Source: UBA2773 sp964643985 (GTDB lineage Bacteria; Patescibacteriota; Minisyncoccia; Moranbacterales; DUUL01). From it: a stretch of DNA of 23,578 bases. The stretch is from NCBI GenBank assembly GCA_964643985.1, contig CAZXUS010000016.1, positions 1-23,578 on the forward strand, given 5' to 3'. Under the pieces are notes generated by a model. The model searched no databases and was not told the DNA's origin. It was given only the letters and a program-made list of their open reading frames with translations. Shown piece by piece: positions 7,598 through 15,066 of this stretch; positions within the stretch are counted from its first letter, which is position 1; each line of letters starts with the position of its first letter. The position numbers and the translations under genes were made by a program.

Positions 7598-7798
7598 CGA
7601 AAGTAAAACCTAACTATTTGGAACAATTTTTTGTCAAATCCTGCGTAACTCAGTCGACGTACCAGGTAAGTACGTCTCGTTCGTTGCTTGAGTTTTCCCT
7701 TGCCTCGTCGTAGCTTTAATAAGGTGCGGATTAAATTTTCCTCAAATATTTAAGTTCCCAGGTTTTAATTGTCTTGGAAGAACAAGCGTTGTTTATAA
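7598..7798 (+). other. Structured spacer between tRNA-Ala and tRNA-Arg
   Basis: This 200-bp spacer is richer in G/C than the surrounding non-coding DNA. It holds a perfect 7-bp stem GACGTAC/GTACGTC (7656-7662 / 7670-7676) with a 7-nt loop. Around it AACTCA (7647-7652) can pair with TGAGTT downstream. I find no complete tRNA, no coding frame and no T-tract terminator. It may be a processing spacer in a tRNA precursor or a small RNA; nothing decides between these. Confidence 0.3.
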
Positions 7799-7870
7799 GT
7801 TCTCGTAGTTCAATGGATAGAACAAGAACCTCCTAAGTTTTAGATCCAGGTTCGACTCCTGGCGAGAGCA
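7799..7870 (+). tRNA. tRNA-Arg(CCT)
   Basis: Cloverleaf of 72 nt: acceptor GTTCTCG/CGAGAGC, D stem GTTC/GAAC, anticodon stem AGAAC/GTTTT with loop CTCCTAA (anticodon CCT, reading AGG), and T arm CCAGG-TTCGACT-CCTGG. The discriminator is A, followed by CTA, so no CCA is encoded. It lies 71 nt upstream of cca on the same strand and may share a transcript with it and with tRNA-Ala. Confidence 0.95.
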
Positions 7871-7941
7871 CTAAGTTGGTTAAAAGTTTATAAAGTCAAA
7901 GGTTGGTAAAGTCTTTGGTTTTAGAGATTTTTTAAAAAACA

Positions 7942-9471
7942 ATGAAAATACCAATAAACTTATTAAAAGTGATAGAGAAGCTCGAGAAAAGCAAGTTCGA
8001 GGTTTTTGTGGTGGGCGGTTCGGTTCGCGATTTATTATTAGAAAAAAAACCAAAAGATTGGGATTTAACAACTAGTGCTAAACCAGAAGAATTACTAAAA
8101 ATTTTTCCTGAGGCTAAATATAAAAATGAATTTGGAACAGTTTTGCTTCCTGAGAAATACATAGAAAATGCAATTATCAAAGAAAAAGGCACTTTTTTTG
8201 AGATTACAACTTATCGAAAAGAAGGGCGATATCAAGACAAAAGAAGGCCAGACGAAGTAATTTTTACCGATAAACTAGAAGAAGACTTAAAAAGAAGGGA
8301 TTTTACAATAAATGCCTTAGCGATGGGGTTTTTAGATGTGGATAAGTTGTTGAAAAGCCCCGTTGAAGAAGAATTTTTCGATATTTCTATTAAAGAGGTT
8401 CAAGTTAAATTGGTAGATGTTTTTAAAGGAAGAGAAGATTTAAAAAATAAAATAATCAGAACGGTCGGTTTGGCAGAAAATAGAATAGAAGAAGATGCTT
8501 TGAGAATGATGCGAGCGGTTCGTTTTAGGGCTCAATTGGGATTTGAAATAGAAAAAAACACTCTCCAAGCCATAAAGGCTAATACTAAAAATTTAAAGTA
8601 CATTTCCCAAGAGAGAATTCGAGACGAGTTGGAAAAAATAATTTTATCAGAAAATCCCACTAAGGGAATTGAGTTGTTGGTAGAAACCGGGTTGATGAAA
8701 TGGATAATTCCAGAATTGAATGAAACCATAGGGGTTGAACAGAATTATCATCACTATCACGGTCCCTACAACACTGTCTATAAGCATTTAATGGCTAGTT
8801 TGATGAAATGTCCATCAAATAAAATAGAGGTCCGTATGGCGGCTTTTTTGCACGATATAGGGAAACCAACAACCAAACAGGGTAGTGGCTATAATTCTTC
8901 TTTTCATAATCATGAATACGCCGGAGCGAGAATTGTTAAAAAAGTAATGGAACGCTTAAAATTTTCGCGAGAAGTTATTGATAAAACAGTGCTTTTGGTG
9001 AAAAATCATATGTTTTATTACAACGTAGATGAAGTAGGAGAAGCTGGGGTGCGAAAAGTTATTCGAAAAGTTGGGTTGGAAAACATTAATGATTTAATTG
9101 ACGTTAGAATTGCAGATCGATTGGGATCGGGAGTTCCCAAGGCAATTCCCTATAAACTTCGACATTTTAAATATATGGTTGAGAAAGTTAGTCAAGATCC
9201 AATTTCAGTAAAACAACTAAAAATTGATGGAAAAGATTTAATGGAAGAATTGAAAATAAAACCAGGTCCTCAAATCGGAACTATTTTAAAGGTTCTTTTG
9301 GCGGAGGTTATTGAAAATCCAAGGTTAAACAAAAAAGAACTTCTTTTAAAAAAAGCTCAGAAATTAAATCAAAAAAATTTAGGAGAGCTAAAAAAAGAAG
9401 CTCAAAATAAAATAAAAGAAACTCAAAAAAAAGAAGAAAAAGAGATTAAAAAGAAGTATTACGTGAAATAA
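7942..9471 (+). CDS. cca: CCA tRNA nucleotidyltransferase with HD domain
   Basis: This is a 509-aa class II nucleotidyltransferase. The head has GGSVRD (25-30) and the metal-binding DWD of DWDLTT (39-44, Asp39 and Asp41). The basic RRD motif is at 118-120, in LKRRDFTINALAMG. The neck contains QERIRDELEKI (223-233), the CTP/ATP-selecting region. An HD domain follows (HD at 304-305 in AAFLHDIGKP; H322 and N323 nearby), then a Lys/Glu-rich tail (about 458-509) that is probably a flexible helix. It adds CCA to tRNA 3' ends; all three tRNA genes in this window lack encoded CCA. It follows tRNA-Arg by 71 nt. A chance frame on the minus strand overlaps its start. No strong Shine-Dalgarno sequence is present. 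Confidence 0.95.
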   Translation: MKIPINLLKVIEKLEKSKFEVFVVGGSVRDLLLEKKPKDWDLTTSAKPEELLKIFPEAKYKNEFGTVLLPEKYIENAIIKEKGTFFEITTYRKEGRYQDKRRPDEVIFTDKLEEDLKRRDFTINALAMGFLDVDKLLKSPVEEEFFDISIKEVQVKLVDVFKGREDLKNKIIRTVGLAENRIEEDALRMMRAVRFRAQLGFEIEKNTLQAIKANTKNLKYISQERIRDELEKIILSENPTKGIELLVETGLMKWIIPELNETIGVEQNYHHYHGPYNTVYKHLMASLMKCPSNKIEVRMAAFLHDIGKPTTKQGSGYNSSFHNHEYAGARIVKKVMERLKFSREVIDKTVLLVKNHMFYYNVDEVGEAGVRKVIRKVGLENINDLIDVRIADRLGSGVPKAIPYKLRHFKYMVEKVSQDPISVKQLKIDGKDLMEELKIKPGPQIGTILKVLLAEVIENPRLNKKELLLKKAQKLNQKNLGELKKEAQNKIKETQKKEEKEIKKKYYVK

Positions 9472-9496
9472 GAGCTGTTTTTAAGGTAGTTAAAAG

Positions 9497-9524
9497 TTGA
9501 CTTTTAGTTAAAACTAGCTATATT
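9497..9524 (+). promoter_or_regulatory. Promoter of the tRNA-Met / transporter transcript
   Basis: TTGACT (9497-9502), a 16-nt spacer and TATATT (9519-9524), each one change from consensus. Initiation near 9531 would give a short leader before tRNA-Met. The two transporter genes follow without an obvious terminator. Confidence 0.65.
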
Positions 9525-9556
9525 AAAAGGGTGAAATTAAAAGTTTGTTAGTCTTA

Positions 9557-9628
9557 GGGACCATAGCTCAGTGGTAGAGCGCTCGGCTCATAACCGATTG
9601 GTCGCAGGTTCGAATCCTGCTGGTCCCA
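9557..9628 (+). tRNA. tRNA-Met(CAT), elongator type
   Basis: Cloverleaf of 72 nt: acceptor GGGACCA/TGGTCCC, D stem GCTC/GAGC, anticodon stem around CTCGG/CCGAT with loop CTCATAA (anticodon CAT), and T arm GCAGG-TTCGAAT-CCTGC. The first pair is G1-C72, so it lacks the unpaired 1-72 position of the initiator and is not the start tRNA. A lysidine-modified tRNA-Ile2, which also has CAT, cannot be excluded from sequence alone. No CCA is encoded. Confidence 0.9.
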
Positions 9629-9729
9629 CTAAAATTGAATTTAAAAAAGTTCAAAAAGCGGAGCTCTTGGGTTTTACTGCGTTTATTAAAACTAAAAAAG
9701 ATAAATTAAAATTAAAACAAAAATTCAAC

Positions 9730-10947
9730 ATGGAACATTTTGAGCTATTGCAAGAAGTTAAATTTAAAAAACATCATTATTTTGAAGAAAATCTTTCTTT
9801 GGGTTTTAAGTGCTTAATTGCCAATAGAACTATTACTAATATTGGGACTGGGCTTTTTTCGGTTTTCTTACCGATTTTTCTTTATATAATCTTGGGAGAA
9901 AATATTAGATATTTAGCTTTTTATTACTTAGCCACCTATCTTTTTTCCTTGCTTTTAACTAGTACCTTACATCATAGTTTAAATAAGTTTGGTTTTAAAA
10001 AAGCCATTGGAATAAGCACTTTAATCGGGGCTTTTTATTATTTAGCTATTTTTTTATTAAAAGCGGATAATGTTTTGCTTATTATGCCCATAATGATTTT
10101 TTTAATTTCTTTTTGGCGTTTTTTGTATTGGATTCCTTATAATATTGATTTTGCAAAATTTACTACTAAAAAAGATCGAGGCAAGGGAGTTGGATTAGTT
10201 GAGGCAATGCTTAGTTTTGTTGGAATTTTAACTCCAATTTTGGCTGGTTTTATTATTACTAGATTTGGTTTTAATCTACTTTTTTTGGCCGGAATTTTGG
10301 TTTTTGGTTTGTCTTATCTTCCTTTAATAAAACTTCCTCGAACTAAAGAACGATTTTCTTGGAGCACGAATAAGTTTTTTAAAAAAATATTAGCTTTAAA
10401 AAATAGAAAATTGGCTTTGTTTTTCTTTTTAGACGGAGCAGAAGGAATTTTAGCGGCTTTTGTTTGGCCAGTTTTTATTTACGAACTTTTAAAGGGGAAT
10501 TATTTGGAAATTGGGATTATTTCTTCTTTGGTTGTTTTAACTACGGCTGTTTTGCAATTAGTGGCTGGTAAGATTGTTGATAAGAAAAAAGGCAAAATGA
10601 TTAAAGCAGGGGGTTTTTTCTATGCGCTGGGTTGGTTGTTAAAGGTTTTTGCTATTACGGCCTTTCACGTGTTTATTTTGGACGCTTTTCATCGTTTTAT
10701 GAAAGTTTTTTATCGAATTCCTTTGGACACTTTGGTTTTTGAAACCGCTTTTCAGCAAAAACATTTTATTGATGAGTTTAATATTTTTAGACAATTTTGC
10801 TTGTTTTTAGGAGGGACTTCAATGGCGCTTTTGATTATCTTGCTTTCTTTTTTCACCACTTCAATCAATTGGATTTTTGTTTTAGGAATGATTACCGTTT
10901 TCTGTATTAGTTTTTTCTATAAAAAAATTCAAGATTCTTTTGTTTAA
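9730..10947 (+). CDS. MFS-like transporter, first of a tandem pair
   Basis: This is a 405-aa polytopic protein with about 11-12 hydrophobic segments and a short charged, His-containing N-terminus (HFELLQEVKFKKHHYF). It fits the major facilitator fold: two bundles joined by a charged loop (LPRTKERFSWSTNKFFKK), and a WIPYNIDFAKF...KDRGKGVG segment like the conserved cytoplasmic MFS loop. The substrate is unknown. A longer frame opens upstream at 9571 but its first 20 codons are tRNA-Met, so I place the start at the ATG at 9730, which aligns with the start of the next gene. That second gene is a paralog with matching motifs, beginning 17 nt downstream. No Shine-Dalgarno sequence is visible. Confidence 0.8.
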   Translation: MEHFELLQEVKFKKHHYFEENLSLGFKCLIANRTITNIGTGLFSVFLPIFLYIILGENIRYLAFYYLATYLFSLLLTSTLHHSLNKFGFKKAIGISTLIGAFYYLAIFLLKADNVLLIMPIMIFLISFWRFLYWIPYNIDFAKFTTKKDRGKGVGLVEAMLSFVGILTPILAGFIITRFGFNLLFLAGILVFGLSYLPLIKLPRTKERFSWSTNKFFKKILALKNRKLALFFFLDGAEGILAAFVWPVFIYELLKGNYLEIGIISSLVVLTTAVLQLVAGKIVDKKKGKMIKAGGFFYALGWLLKVFAITAFHVFILDAFHRFMKVFYRIPLDTLVFETAFQQKHFIDEFNIFRQFCLFLGGTSMALLIILLSFFTTSINWIFVLGMITVFCISFFYKKIQDSFV

Positions 10948-10964
10948 TTATTTTTTTAAATAAA

Positions 10965-12167
10965 ATGCATAATCATTTTCAACATCATAAATATTTTAAA
11001 AAGAAAATTCCCAAGGGATTAAAGTCTTTATTAGCTAACTACATCATTATTGATTTAGCAGCCGGTCTTTTTGCTGTTTTTTTGCCAATTTTTTTGTATG
11101 AATTTTTTGGAAAAAGCCTCCCAGTAGTTTTTGGTTTTTATTTGAGTTGTTCTTTTTTAACTCTTTTGATAATAATTCTTTGGTCTCGTAAGTTAAACAA
11201 GCTTGGCTTCAGAAGGGTTATGAAAGTCAGCATTTTTATTTCCGCTCTTTTTTATCTAGGGCTTTCCTTTTTAACTTTGGAAAATTTATTTTTTTTAATT
11301 CCAATTATTATTATTTTATCAGCTACGAGAAGTTTTTTATATTGGATTCCCTTTAATATTGATTTTGCTAAGTTTGCCGATGATCAAGATCGAGGTAAAA
11401 CGATGGGCTTGCTGGAGATTTTTTTAAGCATTACTGGAACAATAGCGCCTTTAATTGCGGGTTTGATAATTAATCAATATGATTTTACTTTTTTATTTTT
11501 ATTAGGAGCGATAATTTATATTTTTTCTTTTATACCTTTGTTTTCATTACCTAGAACCAAAGAAAAGTTTTCTTGGAGTGTTTCAAAAACAATTAAAAAA
11601 ATATTTGACAAAGAAAATCGAGTAACCGCTTTAACTTTTTTTTCTGAGGGTGCTGAAAGTGTGATTTTTTTGATAGTTTGGCCAATTTTTGTTTTTCAAA
11701 TTTTAAAAGGTAATTATCTAAGCGTTGGTTTAATTTCAACCGCAACGGTTTTAGTGACGATTACTGCTCAATTTTTCGTAGGGAAGAAAGCCGATGGAAG
11801 TAAAAAAAGTAAAGATAAACTAGTGAAATACGGGGGTATTTTCTACGCCTTGGCTTGGTTTCTAAAGGCTTTTATTTTTACGACTTTGCATATTTTTGTA
11901 ATTGATATTTTTCACAAACTTACTCAAATTTTTTACAAGATTCCTCTTAATACCTTGGTTTTCGAGAAAGCTGCTAAGCAAAAACATCTAATAGATGAAT
12001 TTACGGTTTTTCGGGAAATTTGCTTAAACGCTGGAAAAGTGGGGATGTTGGTAATAGTTTTAATTTTTTCTTTTTATTTATCGTTAAATTGGTTGTTTGT
12101 ATTTGGAGCTCTATTTTCTTTGTTTGAAGCTTTTTATCATCGCAATCTTTATTGTTCTTTACGTTAA
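10965..12167 (+). CDS. MFS-like transporter, second of a tandem pair
   Basis: This is a 400-aa polytopic protein that aligns end to end with the preceding gene. Shared blocks include KGLKSLLANY near the start (FKCLIANR in the partner), YWIPFNIDFAKFADDQDRGK, LPRTKEKFSWSVSKTIKK, and near the end IPLNTLVFE...KQKHLIDEFTVFRE. The His-rich N-terminus (MHNHFQHHKYF) is probably cytoplasmic. The pair most likely arose by tandem duplication and has diverged considerably; the two may act as homologs with different substrates or as partners (inference). It ends 365 nt before rarA, with a terminator-like hairpin at 12445-12478 in that gap. Confidence 0.8.
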   Translation: MHNHFQHHKYFKKKIPKGLKSLLANYIIIDLAAGLFAVFLPIFLYEFFGKSLPVVFGFYLSCSFLTLLIIILWSRKLNKLGFRRVMKVSIFISALFYLGLSFLTLENLFFLIPIIIILSATRSFLYWIPFNIDFAKFADDQDRGKTMGLLEIFLSITGTIAPLIAGLIINQYDFTFLFLLGAIIYIFSFIPLFSLPRTKEKFSWSVSKTIKKIFDKENRVTALTFFSEGAESVIFLIVWPIFVFQILKGNYLSVGLISTATVLVTITAQFFVGKKADGSKKSKDKLVKYGGIFYALAWFLKAFIFTTLHIFVIDIFHKLTQIFYKIPLNTLVFEKAAKQKHLIDEFTVFREICLNAGKVGMLVIVLIFSFYLSLNWLFVFGALFSLFEAFYHRNLYCSLR

Positions 12168-12244
12168 AGTAGAGTGGATTAGGGTTATTAAAAATTATAA
12201 CCTTTTTTAAGGAAGGAAAAATAAAAAAAATTTTTAATTTAATA

Positions 12245-12355
12245 GTGAGGTTGATTTCTCGAAAATTAGAGAGTAGATCTCAGAAAAGATTAGGAGAAAG
12301 ATTAGCTCAAATTAGGTTAGTGTTAATTTTTTTATTTGGGCTTTTTTTATTTTAG
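12245..12355 (+). CDS. Possible 36-aa small membrane protein
   Basis: A short frame from a GTG encodes an Arg/Lys-rich helix (SRKLESRSQKRLGERLAQ) followed by a hydrophobic tail (IRLVLIFLFGLFLF), the layout of a small tail-anchored peptide. The frame is open upstream to about 12206, where AAGGAAGG resembles a ribosome-binding site but faces only ATA or ATT codons. The amphipathic-plus-hydrophobic pattern is suggestive, but the start is weak and no homolog comes to mind. Confidence 0.15.
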   Translation: MRLISRKLESRSQKRLGERLAQIRLVLIFLFGLFLF

Positions 12356-12444
12356 TTAAAAAGGAAAAGTCTTTTGAAAATTTTATTTTAACCGAGGTTC
12401 TTTTGGATTTTTAAAAAAGAGAAAAAACAAGCCTAACTTCAAAT

Positions 12445-12478
12445 AAAAGGACTTTAGTAATTATACTAAAGGTCTTTT
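12445..12478 (+). terminator. Terminator hairpin after the transporter pair
   Basis: A 15-position stem (12445-12459 with 12464-12478) with one A-G mismatch, one G-T pair and a 4-nt loop. It is flanked by A-runs on the left and by GAATTTTT on the right, so it could work on either strand. It insulates rarA from the transporters. Confidence 0.7.
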
Positions 12479-12532
12479 GAATTTTTAAAATATTTTTTCG
12501 TGCTAAACTAAATTAAATTAGTAATAAAAATT

Positions 12533-13708
12533 ATGAAACCTTTAGCTGATTTGGTTCGACCAAAAAAATTTAATGATTTTGTAGGGCAAGAAAATTTAAT
12601 TGGAAAAAATAGCTTTTTACGTCAAGCTATTGAAAATGATGCTTTATCATCGTTGATTTTTTGGGGACCGCCAGGCACTGGAAAAACCACCTTGGCTGGA
12701 ATTATTGCCAAGCAAACTCAAGCGGAATTTCTAAAACTCAGTGCGGTTAGTAGTGGAAAAAAGGATCTATTAAAAGTGATTGAAGAGGCTGGCGAAAATC
12801 AAAAAAATCGAAGAAAGACTATCTTATTTTTAGACGAAATTCATCGTTGGAATAAAGCACAACAAGATGCTCTGCTTCCTTGTGTTGAGGAAGGTAGGCT
12901 AATTTTAATTGGGGCGACTACCGAGAATCCTAGTTTTGAAATAAATTCAGCTTTGATTTCTCGAACTCGAGTTTTGGTTTTAAATAAATTAACAACCGAG
13001 AATTTAATAGAAATTCTTAAAAAAGCCTTGAAAAAAGTTTCTGTTAAAAAAGCAGTTTTTGTTGAATTAAAAATTATTAAAATGATTGCCGAGCTTTCTA
13101 ATGGAGATGCTCGAATGGCGCTTAATACTTTAGGGGCCGTTTTAAATCAAAATAAAAAAATCACTTCAGAATTGATTAGAGGAATTTTGCAGAAATCTCA
13201 TCTCTATTATGATAAAAACGGCGAAGAACATTACAATATTATTTCAGCTTTACATAAATCAATGCGTGGCGGAGATGCTCAGGCTTCAATTTATTGGTTA
13301 GTTAGAATGTTAGAAGGAGGAGAAGATCCTTTGTATATTGCTCGGCGATTAGTGCGATTTGCTTCAGAGGACGTGGGTTTGGCGGATAATCATGCTTTAA
13401 TTTTGGCTAATACAGTTTTTGAAGCTTGTCATAAAATTGGAATGCCAGAGTGTGGAGTACACCTGACTCAATGCGTTATTTATTTAGCTAAAACCAAAAA
13501 AAGCATCTTAGCTTATGAGGCTTATAATAAAGCCAAACAAGATGTGCTGAAATTTGGAAATTTGCCGGTTCCGCTTAATATTCGGAATGCGCCCACTAAG
13601 TTAATGAAAAATTTAGGTTATGGAAAAGATTATAAATACACACCCAAAGAAGACAGTTCTGGTCAACAATATTTACCAGATAAATTAAAAAATCGGAAAT
13701 ATTTTTAA
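12533..13708 (+). CDS. rarA: Replication-associated recombination protein A (RarA/MgsA) AAA+ ATPase
   Basis: This is a 391-aa protein, slightly shorter than the roughly 420-450 aa of many RarA proteins. It starts LADLVRPKKFNDFVGQ, as in clamp-loader-like ATPases. Walker A is GPPGTGKT (45-52), Walker B is LFLDEIHRWNKAQQDALLP (DE at 101-102), and the sensor region GATTENPSFEINSALISR with its arginine follows at about 127-145. The C-terminal half (YNIISALHKSMRGGDAQASIYWLVRMLEGGEDPLYIARRLVRFASEDVGLAD) is the MgsA tetramerisation region and is the strongest family marker. RarA acts at stalled forks and interacts with SSB. The protein is complete and is followed directly by a bidirectional terminator. 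Confidence 0.95.
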   Translation: MKPLADLVRPKKFNDFVGQENLIGKNSFLRQAIENDALSSLIFWGPPGTGKTTLAGIIAKQTQAEFLKLSAVSSGKKDLLKVIEEAGENQKNRRKTILFLDEIHRWNKAQQDALLPCVEEGRLILIGATTENPSFEINSALISRTRVLVLNKLTTENLIEILKKALKKVSVKKAVFVELKIIKMIAELSNGDARMALNTLGAVLNQNKKITSELIRGILQKSHLYYDKNGEEHYNIISALHKSMRGGDAQASIYWLVRMLEGGEDPLYIARRLVRFASEDVGLADNHALILANTVFEACHKIGMPECGVHLTQCVIYLAKTKKSILAYEAYNKAKQDVLKFGNLPVPLNIRNAPTKLMKNLGYGKDYKYTPKEDSSGQQYLPDKLKNRKYF

Positions 13709-13711
13709 AAT

Positions 13712-13742
13712 AAAAAACGCTTTTCTCAAAAAGCGTTTTTTT
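13712..13742. terminator. Bidirectional terminator between rarA and the lipoprotein gene
   Basis: A-run, then CGCTTTT / AAAAGCG stem (13718-13724 with 13729-13735), then a T-run. Counting the A/T pairs the stem is 13 bp with a 4-nt loop. The symmetry gives a T-tract on both strands, as expected between converging genes. Confidence 0.9.
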
Positions 13743-13758
13743 AATTTTTTTGGAAAGT

Positions 13759-13998
13759 TTATAAATTATCCAAATCTTCCATTGCAGTATCAATATCATC
13801 TAAAATTTCATCTGGGGAGCTATAAGAGCTTAAAGAATCAACGGTGGTATTAATTTCTGGAGGAACTTCGGGGGAAATAGCGGCATTTTTTGGGGGAAGC
13901 GGGGATGAAGGCGTTGTTAATGGTTCAATTGGTTGATTGCAACCAGAAAAAGTCAAAATTCCAACGAAAGCTAAGCTTAAAAATAATATTTTTTTCAT
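13759..13998 (-). CDS. Small lipoprotein, unknown function
   Basis: This is a 79-aa protein with a type II signal peptide: MKK, a hydrophobic core (ILFLSLAFVGILTF) and the lipobox FSGC with Cys20 as the predicted lipidated residue. The mature part is Pro/Ser/Thr-rich (about 24-50) with an acidic helix at the end (DEILDDIDTAMEDLDNL). The enzyme that cleaves such precursors, LspA, is encoded in the same cluster 0.7 kb upstream. It begins 26 nt after the secreted coiled-coil gene and probably shares its transcript. No known family is recognised. Confidence 0.75.
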   Translation of the reverse strand: MKKILFLSLAFVGILTFSGCNQPIEPLTTPSSPLPPKNAAISPEVPPEINTTVDSLSSYSSPDEILDDIDTAMEDLDNL

Positions 13999-14024
13999 AA
14001 TAATTTTTTAAAGATAATTTATTT

Positions 14025-14591
14025 TTAATTAGTTAATTCAGAACGAGCTTTTAGGATGGCTTCTTTTATGGCGGGACGCAAAGTTGTCTGATAATAATCT
14101 CTAAGGTTTTTAACTACAACTTTAAGATTAACTTGTTCTTCTTTAATTAACTCTTTATCGGCTGAATCATAAGCAGTATCTAGAGAAGAAGCTGCTTTTT
14201 CAACAAGAGCGTTTCTGGCTTCTAATTCATCTAAATAGGTTTTAATAGTTGTGGTATTAATTTGAGAATCTTCTAGTCTGCTGATGACGTTTTCAATTTT
14301 TGTTGTAATACCAGTGGAAATTCTTTGAAAACGCTCTTGTCTTTTTTCTTTTAGCTCGGTTCTTTTTTGTTGCATTTCTCCTTTTTTCTCTTCAATGCGG
14401 GCTTTTGTTTCTGTCCGTTTCATCTCCATTTCATCTTTTTTATCATTCAAAGCTTCTTTTCTTGCTTGTCTTTCCGCTTGAAAATTATTAGTAGTAATAG
14501 AGGCTTCTTCATCGGCTAAAACTGGAATTACAAAACTAGTAGTAGCTAAAATTCCAATCATTGTTAAAATGATTTTTTGATTTAGTTTCAT
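14025..14591 (-). CDS. Secreted coiled-coil protein, unknown function
   Basis: This is a 188-aa protein with a type I signal peptide (KLNQKIILTMIGILATTSF) and a predicted cleavage after VLA (residue 26). The mature part is a long Lys/Glu/Arg-rich helix (about 38-95: RQARKEALNDKKDEMEMK and similar heptads) that should form a coiled coil. A second helical part (about 96-188) includes a YYQTTLRP segment. The layout resembles helical exported proteins that are frequent and uncharacterised in CPR genomes. It follows lspA after 81 nt, with its own extended -10 promoter, and precedes the small lipoprotein gene. Confidence 0.75.
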   Translation of the reverse strand: MKLNQKIILTMIGILATTSFVIPVLADEEASITTNNFQAERQARKEALNDKKDEMEMKRTETKARIEEKKGEMQQKRTELKEKRQERFQRISTGITTKIENVISRLEDSQINTTTIKTYLDELEARNALVEKAASSLDTAYDSADKELIKEEQVNLKVVVKNLRDYYQTTLRPAIKEAILKARSELTN

Positions 14592-14627
14592 TTTTATTTT
14601 TATTGATTAAAATATTCCACTAATCCT

Positions 14628-14636
14628 ATTATAACA
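14628..14636 (-). promoter_or_regulatory. Extended -10 promoter of the coiled-coil/lipoprotein pair
   Basis: On the minus strand TGTTATAAT is a perfect extended -10 (TGnTATAAT). No good -35 is seen, which is common for this promoter class. Initiation would be about 30 nt before the ATG at 14591. Confidence 0.55.
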
Positions 14637-14672
14637 CAATTACGTTTTTAAAAAAGAAAGTTTGCGGAAAGC

Positions 14673-15044
14673 TTATTTTTTAAAATTAGAAAATAAAATA
14701 AAACCCACGAAACCAAAGCTAATAAAAAAATCAGCCAAATTGAAAATAGGGAAGTTTAAAATTGAAATATAATCAATAACACAACCAAAAGTAAGCCGAT
14801 CGATTAAATTGGACAAGGTTCCCGCTAAAACCAGCAATAAAAAAAAGTTCTTAAATTTATAAATCAAAAATAATAAAAAAATCAAAGCTAAAAACCAACT
14901 AAACCAGAAAAAAACAGGATTTAAAGCTAAACTTAAAGACAGATTGGGATTGCAAACAGTGTTTAAAAAAATCTCCCAATCTGGCAGATTTTTTTTAAGG
15001 CTTACGTATTTCAAAAATTGGTCAGCCAAAACAATCAATACCAT
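14673..15044 (-). CDS. lspA: Lipoprotein signal peptidase (signal peptidase II)
   Basis: This membrane aspartyl protease removes signal peptides from prolipoproteins. Four hydrophobic segments are visible, with the two catalytic Asp motifs SNLIDR (GNxxDR in the family) and FNLADFFI (NxAD). The first helix carries the conserved ADQFLKY (DxxxKY). The frame extends upstream to an ATG at 15155 (160 aa), but that part overlaps the last 89 nt of the TraR/DksA gene in another frame and reads as non-family sequence. I therefore prefer the ATG at 15044 (123 aa, short for LspA), 22 nt after the upstream stop. The true start could be a non-ATG codon between them. The adjacent lipoprotein is a likely substrate. 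Confidence 0.85.
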   Translation of the reverse strand: MVLIVLADQFLKYVSLKKNLPDWEIFLNTVCNPNLSLSLALNPVFFWFSWFLALIFLLFLIYKFKNFFLLLVLAGTLSNLIDRLTFGCVIDYISILNFPIFNLADFFISFGFVGFILFSNFKK

Positions 15045-15066
15045 TGAGACAAAGCCAAACTTTATT

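Larger units (their letters stand above)
12168..12532 (+). other. Spacer between the second transporter gene and rarA
   Basis: The 365-bp gap contains the possible 36-aa frame (12245-12355), the terminator hairpin (12445-12478) and about 50 bp of rarA leader. I found no convincing -35/-10 pair for rarA, no repeat and no RNA gene in the rest. Confidence 0.5.

Noticed and set aside
7435..7713. 92-aa open frame on the plus strand
   Set aside because: It runs through the tRNA-Ala gene and the tRNA spacer; the tRNA explains its middle third.
9571..9729. N-terminal extension of the first transporter to an ATG at 9571
   Set aside because: The first 20 codons are tRNA-Met sequence. The ATG at 9730 aligns with the start of the paralogous next gene.
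10663..10674. TTTCACGTG inside the first transporter gene as an eleventh parS
   Set aside because: Only the left half-site and core match; the right half (TTTATT) does not, and it falls in coding sequence.
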